NCBI GenBank assembly: GCA_027563935.2 | Contig: CM050447.1 | Location: 80,151,461 to 80,215,460 of the forward strand | Length of the DNA: 64,000 bases | Direction: 5' to 3' | From: Costus lasius | Taxonomy: Eukaryota > Streptophyta > Magnoliopsida > Zingiberales > Costaceae | Part shown: piece by piece, positions 46,111 through 57,000 of the stretch | How positions within the stretch are numbered: position 1 is the stretch's first letter | Layout of the letters: each line of letters begins with the position of its first letter | Translations under genes and position numbers: made by a program | The notes under the pieces: model-generated | Seen by the model: the letters and a program-made list of their open reading frames with translations, nothing else | Told to the model about the DNA's origin: nothing | Database searches by the model: none

Positions 46111-47919
46111 TGTTGGGAATCCCCGGGCTATTTAAAATCGAAAACAGCGGAAGCGAGCCCGAAACAAGATTCATAATTCAACAATAAGGACCGTCTTACG
46201 AAGAATACAAAGGATATGATAGGGGTATACCTCACTTAGCAGTTTGATGCTAGCGATGGCTGAGATGCGCAAAGGCCCGTCCTCTAAAATCGAGCACACA
46301 CGGACTGCCTCGAGACTCCTCTGCTCTGCGCACATGCTAGCTTCGGGAGAAGAGATCCACGCCTCTAGCTTCTTCTCTACTTGCGCCAATCTCAAAGACC
46401 ACGTGCCAAGAAGAAGAGGAACCGTTGGCGACAAGGAGTGGGCAGCACTACAACTTGTCCTAACCTTGATGCAAAAATTTTCTTTTTGTCGTCACGTCCA
46501 AGACCCTCATGCCAGGGGCAGAGGGGAGGCGACAACAGGAGAGGAGAAAAGAGACTGGTGCAAAAATCTACCAGGTAGGCCTCTCTATTTATAATAGAAG
46601 CGCCAACTCCTCTTTGGAGATTTTTCCCATGCGGGACTATGTACATAGGCGCCTTCTCACAATTAAGTGTCATGGGTTCAAATCCTTGCATATGCATTTA
46701 ATTGTAAATTGCGCCCAAGCATAGGCGCCTACTCACAATTAAGCGTCATGGGTTCAAATCCCCACAGACGTAATTAATTGCAAATTGCGCTCAAGCTTAT
46801 TAATTGGCCAAAAGAAGAATTATCTTGACAATTAATAGTTTTATTTTATTCATGTGACTAAAGTGCAAAGCCCAACCTTGCACTAAGACCCTTGTTCGAC
46901 ACATTTTGACACCTCAGGTCAACAGAGGTCAAACGTGGTCCACTAGAGTCAACTAGTGGTCAAACATGAACAAAATAAAGTCTCATATCCTCATAAGAAA
47001 AACCATAGCATTAGCTTCCCAAAATGATCCGAATCATACAACGATCCGATCAGAGGCTAACCGATCAATACGGAGTCTCTAGCATCTAGGTGTGCGATCC
47101 TGTAGGTCCCTCTGACATTGCTAGTGATGACCCATTCATCACAAGCGGTGAGTGGCACCTAGCAGTACATCGCCGCTACCCAAGTCATCGGAATAAATGT
47201 CGCCATCGATAACCTCAAACTGTGATAAGGAATAAGAGTATCCATGTCCCTTTGCCAGGCTGATCGTCCAAGTTAGACAAGCGTGTCACACTTGTATATT
47301 CCAACAACGATGGTCATGACTAAATCAGGCTAAACCTGGGTGTGGCCACATGCTTTCAGTCATGCACCATCTAGGGGCCCATGGACATCAAACTTCCCCG
47401 TAGGGAAGGGGAAAATCCTCTATCGGCAAGATGAACCTCTCGTATTGCTTAAGATATACTCAATGACAATCGTTATAACCTCCCTGTTACGGCGAGGTGT
47501 TAGGTTGTACCAAAGTACATCCTTTACAATACAAAGATACAATCTTCCTGAAGTCAAAGGACAGATACAACTCTATCACTGTGAGATTCTTCTTGAGACA
47601 CCAAGAAGAACTCTCCCGGTGGGTCGGTCCAGCATATCTCCCTTGATACACCCTTATGCCTGTGTTGAGCAACCCGTGCTAACCAGCGCATAAACGAGTC
47701 TCACCTGCACCATAGCTATCCCCTATCCACTATGGTACTTGACTCGGGACATAAGCAAACTAAGATAGTAATATCTCGAGGGACATCATCATGTAAACAT
47801 ACATATGCGCAGATATATAATAAACCATGACAATGACAATGCCAGGATATCTATAAATATCAATGTATGTAGTACATATGTCTAGACCAAAAGATAGGTC
47901 TCAGGGCATAACACTAACA
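46111..47919 (-). repeat. Co2 3' LTR (left copy, 1809 bp)
   Basis: Same length as the right copy. On the plus strand two tandem ~75-bp units (about 46641-46795) each carry GTCATGGGTTCAAATCC, a tRNA T-arm-like stretch. The LTR start (coding strand) matches fragment 28181-29104. Confidence 0.93.
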
Positions 47920-47944
47920 ATCTCCCACTTGCACTCAGACCTTA

Positions 47945-50900
47945 TCGTTGAGGTACCTTAACCCCATGTCTCGAGTATGACCATCATGCTTCTGCTGCAC
48001 CAAAGCTTTGGTCAGTGGGTCTGCTAGATTGTTCTCTGTGTCAACTCTGCATATCTTCACGTCACCTCTGTCTATGATCTCCCGGATCAGGTGAAATCGC
48101 CTGAGTATGTGTTTGGATCACTGATGTGATCTTGGTTCCTTAGCCTGCGCGATCGCACCATTGTTATCACAAAGGAGTTCAATGGGATCAGCGGAACCAC
48201 TTGAAGTTCAGAAATGAACTTCTTGATCCAAACAGCTTCTTTGGCTGCCTCAGAAGCCGCAACATACTCCGCTTCTGTTGTAGAGTCTGCTACCGTGGAT
48301 TGCTTGAAGCTCCTCCAGCAAACAGCACCTTTGTTTAGTAAGAACACATAGCCGGACTGCGATTTGAAGTCATCTGGGTCTGACTGGAAAGAAGCATCTG
48401 TATAACCTTGTATACACAGATCTTCTTGTCCACCATAGACTAAGAATAAATCTTTCGTCTTCCTCAGATACTTCAAAATGTTTTTCACGGCTGTCCAATG
48501 CTGGACACCGGGGTTAGACTGGTATCTATTGGTTATGCTCACTGCATAAGCCACGTCTGGTCTCGTACATAACATGACATACATGAGGGATCCCACTACA
48601 GACGCATAAGGGACTCGACTCATCTCCTCTTTCTCAGCCTATGTAGAGGGACACTGGCTCTTGGAAAGAGTAATGCCGTGCCTCATGGGAAGGTATCCCT
48701 TCTTGGACTGCTCCAAGCGAAACCTTTCCAGCACTTTGTCTATGTATGTGCTCTGACTCAGGGCAAGGAGTTTCTTGGATCTATCCCGGTAAATCCTCAC
48801 ACCTAAAATGTAAGCGGCCTCCCCTAAGTCTTTCATCTCAAAACACTTCCCCAACCATGTCTTCACAGCGTGAAGGGTAGGGATATCGTTTCCGATGAGC
48901 AGTATGCCATCGACATACAAGACCAGAAATGTGACCAAGCTCCCACTGATTTTCTTGTACACACAGGCGTCGTCTTCATTCTTGAGGAAGCCATAATCTC
49001 TCACTGCTTCATCAAAACGAATATTCCAACTTTGAGAGGCTTGCTTTAATCCATAGATGGATCTTTTCAGCTTTCATGCTTTATGAGCATTGGCTGGGTG
49101 AACGAACCCTTCAGGCTATGTCATAAACACATCCTCTGATAGGTTTCCATTAAGGAAAGTTGTCTTCATGTCCATTTGCCAGATATCATAGTCGTAGTAG
49201 GCAGCTAAAGCACGCATGATCCGAATGGATTTAAACATGGCAACTAGCGAAAAAGTTTCGTCATAGTCCACCCCGTGGACCTGCCTGAAACCTTTGGCCA
49301 CTAGTCTACCTTTGTAGGTAACCACGTTGCCATCCATGTCTGTCTTCTTTTTGAAGACCCATTTACACCCTATGGGCTTTGCCCTATTAGGCGGCTCAAC
49401 CAAATCCCAAACCTGGTTAGCAGACATAGAATCCATCTCGGACCTCATGGCCTCCAGCCATCTCTCGGAGTCTGGTCCAGCGACTGCTTCCTCATAAGTC
49501 TTAGGTTCATCCTCAATAATGAGAATGTCGTCGTGTTGAGTCGGCAGCGACCCATACCTATCAGGTCCATGACGTACCCTCTCAGACCTACGTGGAGCCT
49601 GTGCCTGAGCCTCAGGTTGGGCTACAACCTCTACTGGTGACTCAGATTCCATCTCAACCTCTGTGTCTTGTGGATGATCTTGGACCTCGTCCAAATCAAA
49701 ACTTCTCCCACTAGCTTCTTTCAAGATGAATTCTTTCTCAAGAAAGACAGCGCCACGGGCGACAAAAACTTTGTCCTCAGTGGGATTATAGAAGTTGTAT
49801 CCTCTGGTTTCTTTAGGATACCCCACAAACACACATTTATCTGACTTGGGCTCTAGCTTACTAGAATTTTGACGCTTAACAAAAGCTCCGCATCCCCAGA
49901 TCCTCATAAATGTGAGGTTAGGTCATCTCCCAGTCCACAACTCATGTGGAGATACCGGAACACTCTTAGATGGAATGTTATTCAGTGTCAAAGCAGCTGT
50001 TTCTAAGGCACGTCCCCAAAAATACGGAGGTAGAGTTGCTTGACTCATCATGCACCGAACCATGTCTAGTAAGGTTCGATTCCGCCTCTCAGACACACCA
50101 TTCCATTGGGGTGTCCTGGGAGGGGTGAGCTGTGAGAGAATCCCACACTCTTTCAGATAGTCAACAAACTCATGGCTCAAGTACTCTCCGCCTCGATTAG
50201 ATCGAAGAGCCTTTATGGATCGTCCAAGCTGGTTCTCTACTTCAGTCTTGAACTCCTTGAATTTCTCCAAGGATTCTGACTTATTTCTCATCAGATAGAC
50301 ATATCCATATCTACTGAAATCGTCAGTAAATGTGATGAAGTATACAAACCCACCTCTGGCTTATTTGTTGAATGGCCCACACACATCGCTGTGTATAAGA
50401 TCCAATAAACCGGTGGCCCTTTCACCTTTCTTGGCAAATGGTGCCTTTGTCATCTTGCCCAACAAACAAGGCTTGCAAACATCAAATTCCTCAAAGGAAT
50501 CTAAATCCAAGAATCCATTTGCATCGAGTTGTTGGATGCGATTCTTGTTGATGTGCCCTAGAGGACAGTGCCAAAGATAAGTGTTGTTGAAACCACTTAG
50601 CTTGATCCTTTTAGTATTTACATTGCACATAGAACTCTGCATGTCCAAGACATACAAGCCATTGCATAAAGTACCAGAACCATAGAACATGTATGCCAAT
50701 GAAAAAGAACAGGTGTTCTCTTTGATTGCAAAACTGAATCCTTTCTTCGCTAAGGCAGGAATGGATATGATGTTCTTGGTAATCGATGGTACATAATAAC
50801 AACGATCGAGTTCTAGTTGAAGCCCTGATGGCAATGAGAGAGTGAGGTTTCCCACAGTCACAGCCGCAACCTGTGCGCTGTTACCGACCCGAAGGTCAAT

Positions 50901-51185
50901 CTCTCCTGGTCGAACTGTCCTACTTCGTTTGAGCCCTTGCATACTTGTACAAATATGCACTCTACATGCGGTATCAAGTACCCATGTGTTCGAAGTAGAC
51001 ATGTTGACTTCAACCACGTAAATACATGAGTCTGAAGACGAAGGAGTCACCCTTCTCTTCACCTCTTTCTGGTGTTGCCTTTTATAGCGCTCGAGCTTGG
51101 GGTCACCCCTCAAGTTTCGACACCAGTCCATCTTGTCCTCCCAAAGGACGGATCGCAGTTTTAATCCGCTATTGTTTGTAGACAT
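47945..51185 (-). pseudogene. Co2 pol polyprotein, gag mostly deleted, several breaks
   Basis: Starts at ATG 51185. After about 17 gag-like residues the frame passes directly to the post-knuckle region, protease (LDTACRVHIC), GAG-pre-integrase (LWHCPLGHIN) and integrase start (HSDVCGPF). A stop lies near 50360. Then come integrase core 50291-49923 (RSNRGGEY, where the second catalytic aspartate has become asparagine), 49907-49116 (linker and RT start with QMDMKTTFLNG), 49004-48639 (RT with a YVDG instead of YVDD) and 48623-48087 (RNase H with an intact WRSFKQ), with the tail in another frame to about 47945. Lesions in integrase and RT active sites and lost gag make it clearly non-autonomous. 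Confidence 0.9.
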
Positions 51186-53033
51186 GATCTACAACAGAAA
51201 CATGCAGATTAGTACTACATTTTCAATCATTTAATCTGGACTTTAAATAAATGATTGTTTCTCACTATTTTATCAGATTGACAACCCTCTTATGTCAATC
51301 TGGGAAACCACAAAATTTCCAAAGTGAGATGGGATCCTTGTTCCTCACACGGCCCCGCGTCTCGCAAGGGCGGGATGTACTGCACGAGGTGACGCATGTA
51401 TCTCAAGGTAGGCATGCCGGGCAATTGCAACTAGGCAATTCCCCTTCTCAAGACAGTTCAGGAACTTCGTGTCCAACGAGGGCTGGATACAGCACGAAGT
51501 CCTAACTTCTTGAGGCTGCTTCTAGAAACTTTCATCATGTGGACAAACCACATATGGAAGTTCTAGTCATGTCCGACTTGACCGTTATGCCCAGGGCCAA
51601 CAATTTCCTTGTGAAAGGCGCGTCCAGAGTTTTAACTAGACTGGGGAAATTATTGTCACCCACGCCTCCTAAAGATAGATGGGTGTGTCCCACGAGGGTG
51701 GGAAACAGTGCACAGCACCATCGATAGATAGTTTGACGAGGGCTATGCGTCAGAAAGCAGGAACGGGACTTGATATAATTTTGAGAGGGTTTGGGTGGTG
51801 TCATACCACATTCGTTTTATCTTATGTCTACCATTACTGGCATGCACCCTATAGTGATAACATAAAATAAAAAAATCAGAGCATGGCAATAAAAGCAGTA
51901 AAACATGATATGGTTATAGCCCAGACAAGGGAAACAAGCCCCTAGACCTAGACAATACACCTAGCACTACCAAAAGCTCTAAGCGTTCAGCCCATGCTCC
52001 AAGCCGTTGGCTCCTAGCTCTGAGTGCTTTAGGGTCCTGCTTCAACCCCAGGTGCGTCTCCAAGGTTTCATGCTCCACCTGTGTTAGCTTGCAAACCCTG
52101 GGCTCCTCCTAGGTTTCGGCCAACACTCTCCTTTACCCTTGTCAGCTCGCAAACCCTAGGCTCCTCCTAGGGTTTGGCCAACATGGGGCGCCACCATGAC
52201 CACATAGGGGGCTGTGTTGCACCACTTCTAGATCAGCCCATGAAACTTATTCGATGCACCTCTAGGATGCCCTAAAAGCCATCAAAGTCTCGACCAATTA
52301 AGAAGTGCGCACAAGCCCTCTTCATCAGCCCCTATTCCTTAAGATGCACCACTAGGAGGAACCCTAGAAGCCACCAAGGAGTCGGCTAACAAAGAAGCTA
52401 CCTATCTTGGTTAGGTGCGCAAGAGAGAAGGTTTGATGCGCCATTGTCTTCCCTAATCTTCAACTTGATTTTACAACACAAATAAAGAAAAGGGGCGGCT
52501 CGCAGGCCTCACAATAATACATCCCAGGCATGCATTAGGGCTTGTCTATAACCATATCAAGTGCATAAAGAAAAACACCTAAGACATGCTCTTCAATATG
52601 CAATGAAAAACTACATAACCAGATTTTAGTTTTTCATTAGAAAACTTGTTCGTTAAATCTCCGCGATCTTATCGAAAATTCAGATCTTTCGTTTTCTCTC
52701 AGGCGTCTACAAGTGGCCATATATACCCCGATTATCGATGCCACTTGCAATCCCTAACTTGTACGGATTAGGGCAATCACCCAGTCCATGCCCCGAAATC
52801 TAGATACAAGTCTCACACCATGGGTCTATCCCATGAATATGAGGAGAAATAAATTCTCACACATAGGGTCTATCCCCATGTGTAGAAACCGAAAATCATG
52901 AATATCATAAGAGCAAGAAATAACAAACCTACTATTTTTCTACACATAAAACATGGCATAAATATTTTCGAAAATATTTTCTATGACATGCGCATGCTAG
53001 AAAAATCCATACACCGATGTATCACGTAAGTTC
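51186..53033 (-). other. Co2 long leader (about 1.85 kb)
   Basis: Colinear in position and length with the Co1 leader. It contains the conserved fold at 51260-51329, and a tandem duplication around 'gcaaaccct.ggctcctcct' at 52084-52125 and 52143-52183. No credible ORF. Confidence 0.7.
51260..51329 (-). promoter_or_regulatory. Multi-branched leader structure, Co2 copy
   Basis: Outer stem TCTCACT/AGTGAGA; inner hairpins CAGATTGAC/GTCAATCTG (9 bp) and GGAAA/TTTCC. It has the same order and total size (70 vs 68 nt) as Co1 37661-37728, but unrelated inner stems. Confidence 0.65.
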
Positions 53034-53045
53034 GCTCTAATACCA
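53034..53045 (-). other. Co2 primer binding site (initiator Met tRNA)
   Basis: The minus strand reads TGGTATTAGAGC, one base from the canonical TGGTATCAGAGC. Confidence 0.88.
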
Positions 53046-53046
53046 C

Positions 53047-54855
53047 TGTTGGGAATCCCCGGGCTATTTAAAATCAAAAACAGCGGAAGCGAGCCTAAAA
53101 CGAGATTCCTAATTCAACAATAAGGTCCGTCTTACGAAGAATACAAAGGATGTTATAGGGGTATACCTCACTTAGCAGTTTGATGCTAGCGATGGCTGAG
53201 ACGCGCAAAGGCCCGTCCTCTACAATCGAGCACACATGGACTGCCTCGAGACTCCTCTGCTCCGCGCACGTGCTAGCTTCGGGAGAAGAGATCCACGCCT
53301 CTAGCTTCTTCTCTACTTGCGCCAATCTCGAAGACCACACGCCAACAAGAAGAGGAACCGTTGGCGATAAGGAGTGGGTAGCACTACAACTTGTCCCAAC
53401 TTTGATGCAAAAATTTTCTTTTTGTCGTCACGTCCAAGACCCTCACGCCAGGGGCAGAGGGGAGGCGACAACAGGAGAGGAGAAAAGAGACTGGTGCAAA
53501 AATCTCCCAGGTAGGCCTCTCTATTTATAATAGAAGCGCCAACTCCTCTTTGGAGATTTTTCCCATGCGGGACTATGTACATAGGCGCCTTCTCACAATT
53601 AAGCGTCATGGGTTCGAATCCCTGCATACGCAATTAATTGTAAATTGCGCCCAAGCATAGACACCTATTCACAATTAAGTGTCATGGGTTCGAATCCCCA
53701 CAGATGCAATTAATTGCAAATTGCGCTCAAGCTTATTAATTAGCCAAAAGAAGAATTATCTTGCCAATTAATAGTTTTATTTTATTTATGTGACTAAAGT
53801 GGAAAGCCCAACCTTGCACTAAGACCCTTGTTCGACACATTTTGACACCTCAGGTCAACAGAGGTCAAACGTGGTCCACTAGAGTCAACTAGTGGTCAAA
53901 CATGAACAAAATAAAGTCTCATATCCTCATAAGAAAAACCATAGCATCAGCTTCCCAAAATGATCCGAATCATACAACGATCCGATCAGAGGCTAACCGA
54001 TCAATACAGAGTCTCTAGCGTCTAGGTGTGCGACCCTGTAGGTCCCTCTGACGTTGCTAGTGATGACCCATTCATCACAAGCGGTGAGTGGCACCTAGCA
54101 GTACATCGCCGCTACCCAAGTCATCGGAATAAATGTTGCCATCGACAACCTCAAACTGTGATAAGGAATAAGAGTATCCATGTCCCTTTGTCAGGCTGAT
54201 CGTCCAAGTTGGACAAGTGTGTCACACTTGTATATTCCAACAACGATGGTCATGACTAAATCAGGCTAAACCTGGGTGTGGCCACACGCTTTCAGTCATG
54301 CACCATCTAGGGGCCCATGGACATCAAGCTTCCCCGTAGGGAAGGGGCAAATCCTCTATCGGCAAGATGAACCTCTCGTATTGCTTAAGATATACCCAAT
54401 GACAACCGTTATAACCTCCCTATTACGGCGAGGTGTTAGGTTGTATCAAAGTACATCCTTTACAATACAAAGATACAATCTTCATGAAGTCAAAGGATAG
54501 ATACAACTCTATCACTGTGAGATTCTTCTTGAGACACCAAGAAGAACTCTCCTGGCGGGTCGGTCCAACATATCTCCCTTGATACACCCTTATGCCTGCG
54601 TTGAGCAACCCGTGCTAACCAGCGCATAAACGAGTCTCACCTGCACCATAGCTGTCCCCTATCCACTATGGTACTTGACTCGGGACATAAGCAAACTGAG
54701 ATAGTAATATCTCGAGGGACATCATCATGTAAACATACATATGCGCAGATGTATAATAAACCATGACAACGACAATGCTAGGATATCTATAAATATCAAT
54801 GTATATAGTACATATGTCTAGACCAAAAGATAGGTCTCAGGGCATAACACTAACA
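53047..54855 (-). repeat. Co2 5' LTR (right copy, 1809 bp)
   Basis: Colinear with 46111-47919 without large indels. It holds the same two tandem ~75-bp units with GGGTTCGAATCCC at about 53577-53730. Confidence 0.93.
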
Positions 54856-55841
54856 ACAATATCCATCTGCCAACCAAAGACAACAAGATCCTCCACAGAA
54901 GTCCATATTAGAGTCAATATTGGAAAACTTCATGGCAACTCAAATGAAGCACAATGACTCTGTGAGTAAATAGATTCGCCAGCTGAACATGAAAGTGGAC
55001 TCTGTATTAACCCACGAGAAAATGATGGAGAGCCGGATCACAGAACTGCACCAGCGAACCAGTTCATTGTTAAGACACCCAGGAATGCTCCCTGCTCAGC
55101 CTGAAGCAAATCCGAGGGATCAGTGCAATGCCGTCATGACGAGTGGCGTTAAGCAATTGGAGGAATCTAAAGCTGAACACGTGGGAGATGAAGAGAAAGC
55201 ATCTGGAAACTAGGAAGAGGAACCTCGTCATGAGACTCTCGACACACTCCACGCTGAAACGATAATAGTAGCTGCTGAGAATTCTAAAGATTCCACATGC
55301 AAGTAGCTACCTCTCAAAGTTGAAGACCCTGGTAGTTTTGATATACCATGCAAGATTGGGAACACTGCATTCGATAGAGCACTTTTGGATTTAGGCTCTG
55401 GAGTCAGCATCATGTATGTCATCACTTTTGAGGAGCTAAAGTTGGGAACTCTCACATCAACATCTCAAGTACTGCAGTTTGGAAACGACTCTAGACTTCA
55501 CCCGCTGGGGATCGCCACTGCAATTTAAAGTAATATTTATCCCGGTAGACTTTGTGATTCTGGACATAGCCGAGAATCCAATTTTCCCTCTTATATTGGG
55601 CAGACCATTCCTTACCGCGATCAGAGCTATAATCGATATCCCACACAGAATGATGACTTTTCGCATTAATGGAAACAATATGTCAATTGATTTTCCTGCT
55701 ACTAATGACCAATTCTGTTTTTCAGGTTCCAGGGAGAACGGAGAGGTGTTGAAGGAAAGTACCGCACAATCAAGAAGCAAGATGGAGCTTTTCCCAGAGA
55801 CCTTTCCTGAACACCTTGGAGACAGACCCGACGAACCGTAG
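54856..55841 (+). pseudogene. gag-pro: Gy3 gag C-terminus and protease, broken
   Basis: Gag resumes after Co2 (QR-rich, then LESILENFMATQMKHN), with stops near 54970, 55210 and 55305. The protease region has LDLGSGVSIM in place of DLGASVSLMP and later ILGRPFLTA in a shifted frame (55479-55841). It ends at TAG 55839. No RT follows; the next recognisable landmark is the post-pol hairpin at 56157. Confidence 0.85.
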
Positions 55842-56156
55842 AAGGAGACAAGACAGTGGCTATGATGAGGCACACTGATGATGCCACAGGAGCCGATTTA
55901 AAGAAGAAGGAGTTGGACCCATTTAGAGATAAAATTTTAGTTGACCTTGGGACGGCCTATGTGTTTCACCATTCTGTTAATTCATGTTATGTCAAGATAG
56001 TTAGAGAGAAACTATTATATCTCATGCTCATTTTAATAGGTGTACTTCATGAGCAACAACGAAAGCAGAGCCTCCATGCCACCTACTTAGCCTCACCACC
56101 ACCAGACCCACCATAAATATCATGACGGTCAAGCTAGTGACCCTAAAGAAGCGCTT
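55842..56156 (+). other. Gy3 deletion-junction spacer
   Basis: About 300 bp between the protease and the post-pol hairpin, where sister elements hold ~2.7 kb of RT, RNase H and integrase. The ORF at 55856-56116 shows no family I recognise. Confidence 0.5.
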
Positions 56157-56174
56157 GTTGGGAGACAACCCAAC
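56157..56174 (+). other. Post-pol hairpin of Gy3
   Basis: GTTGGG-AGACAA-CCCAAC, with an outer AAGAAG/CTTCTT stem around it. A GGTCA/TGACC stem lies just before. It is homologous to Gy1 10136-10153; the outer pair of the inner stem covaries. Confidence 0.7.
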
Positions 56175-56316
56175 TTCTTGTTTACTCTCTTGCTTTGTTA
56201 TTTATTTTCATCATTTATACTTTATTGTTTTCCAGTTTTTATTTCATATTTGTGCTCTCTAAGTTGTACCATGCTGATAGGAATTTTTCTGGATTTTTCA
56301 AGCATCACCGAGCCAT

Positions 56317-56580
56317 GCACGATCGCACCCGTGCATCCATGCACAGCTGTGCATGGCTCGGTTAACTCCTCCCAATGAAAGACCGAGCGATGCACGGGTG
56401 TGGGCGTGAAGGGATGCACGGCCGTGATGCGCAACAGAGTTTCGACCCGCACTTGACCTAGACGTGCACGGGCGTGCCTGTGCGCCGATGCACGGCCATG
56501 CATCATAAGTGAACTTAGATGCGTGGAGAGACCGAGCGTTGCACAGGCTAGGCCGTGTGTCCATACACACCCATGCACGA
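56317..56580 (+). promoter_or_regulatory. Palindromic word array upstream of the Gy3 post-pol ORF
   Basis: GCACG-type words start near 56317, 56393, 56466 and 56541 (spacing 76, 73 and 75), each with a partner word 23-25 bp later (56341, 56416, 56490, 56566). Examples are GCACGGCCGTG, GCACGGGCGTGC and GCACAGCTGTGC. The same word type is in the Gy3 LTR (43170-43225). It ends just before a TATA box. Confidence 0.65.
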
Positions 56581-56585
56581 CATTT

Positions 56586-56593
56586 TATAAAAG
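56586..56593 (+). promoter_or_regulatory. TATA box of presumed internal Gy3 promoter
   Basis: TATAAAAG directly follows the word array and lies about 300 bp before ATG 56891. The intervening leader (56600-56890) is GC- and pyrimidine-rich like a plant 5' UTR. This suggests separate transcription of the post-pol ORF. Confidence 0.55.
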
Positions 56594-56890
56594 GAGCGCC
56601 ACCTACACACTCGTGTACGCAACCCTAGCGCCGCTGCCGCCGTCCCGATCCGCCGCCTCCGGTGCCCGATCGACCGCCGGCGACCTCTCATCATCTTTCC
56701 CATCCTCCGGTGACTCTTTCCCCTAAGTTTTTAGCGTCGATCCGCTCCTCCCGCCACCGTCCGCTGCAGCCCTAGCTTCTTCCACCGCCCACGATTCCGC
56801 CGCTGATGACCTTCCTTCTTCATCGTCGACGCCTCTGAAGCTTCCTTCTCAGCACCGGCTATCTTCCTATCCTTCTCTTACACCGTCAAG

Positions 56891-57000
56891 ATGTCTCGAC
56901 ACAAATAATCCACCTCCAAGCATCGCGCGTCCCCCTCTTCTCAAGCGGCTGCCTAACCTCTTCCGCCGCCAGCCTTACCGCCTACGCCATATGGGATCAT
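56891..57000 (+). pseudogene. Start of Gy3 post-pol ORF, cut by Gy4
   Basis: ATG 56891 opens MSRHK, followed by TAA and then an S/P/A-rich text that resembles the basic, low-complexity N terminus of the Gy4 post-pol ORF (MASKRT..). A second stop follows, and Gy4 interrupts at 57001. Identification rests on position and composition only. Confidence 0.45.

Larger units (their letters stand above)
46111..54855 (-). mobile_element. Co2: gag-deleted Ty1/copia element (8745 bp)
   Basis: LTRs 46111-47919 and 53047-54855 (plus-strand ends TGTTGGGAATCC..CACTAACA). The flanks are GCAAT (46106) and ACAAT (54856), 4 of 5 matching. Inside, on the minus strand: primer site, a 1.85-kb leader, a pol frame lacking most of gag, and a polypurine tract identical to that of Co1. 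The LTRs differ at roughly 2-3% of sites, so it is older than Co1. It splits Gy3 gag, whose frame rejoins across it. Confidence 0.92.
42923..57000 (+). mobile_element. Gy3: pol-deleted Athila-type element hosting MITE, Co2 and Gy4
   Basis: The 5' LTR starts at 42923 inside Gy2 RT. Then come a primer site, gag, protease, a post-pol hairpin, a palindromic word array, a TATA-led leader and the start of a post-pol ORF, which Gy4 interrupts at 57001. RT, RNase H and integrase are absent between the protease and the hairpin. The 3' LTR, with the expected ATAGG target copy, would lie beyond the window. Confidence 0.85.
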
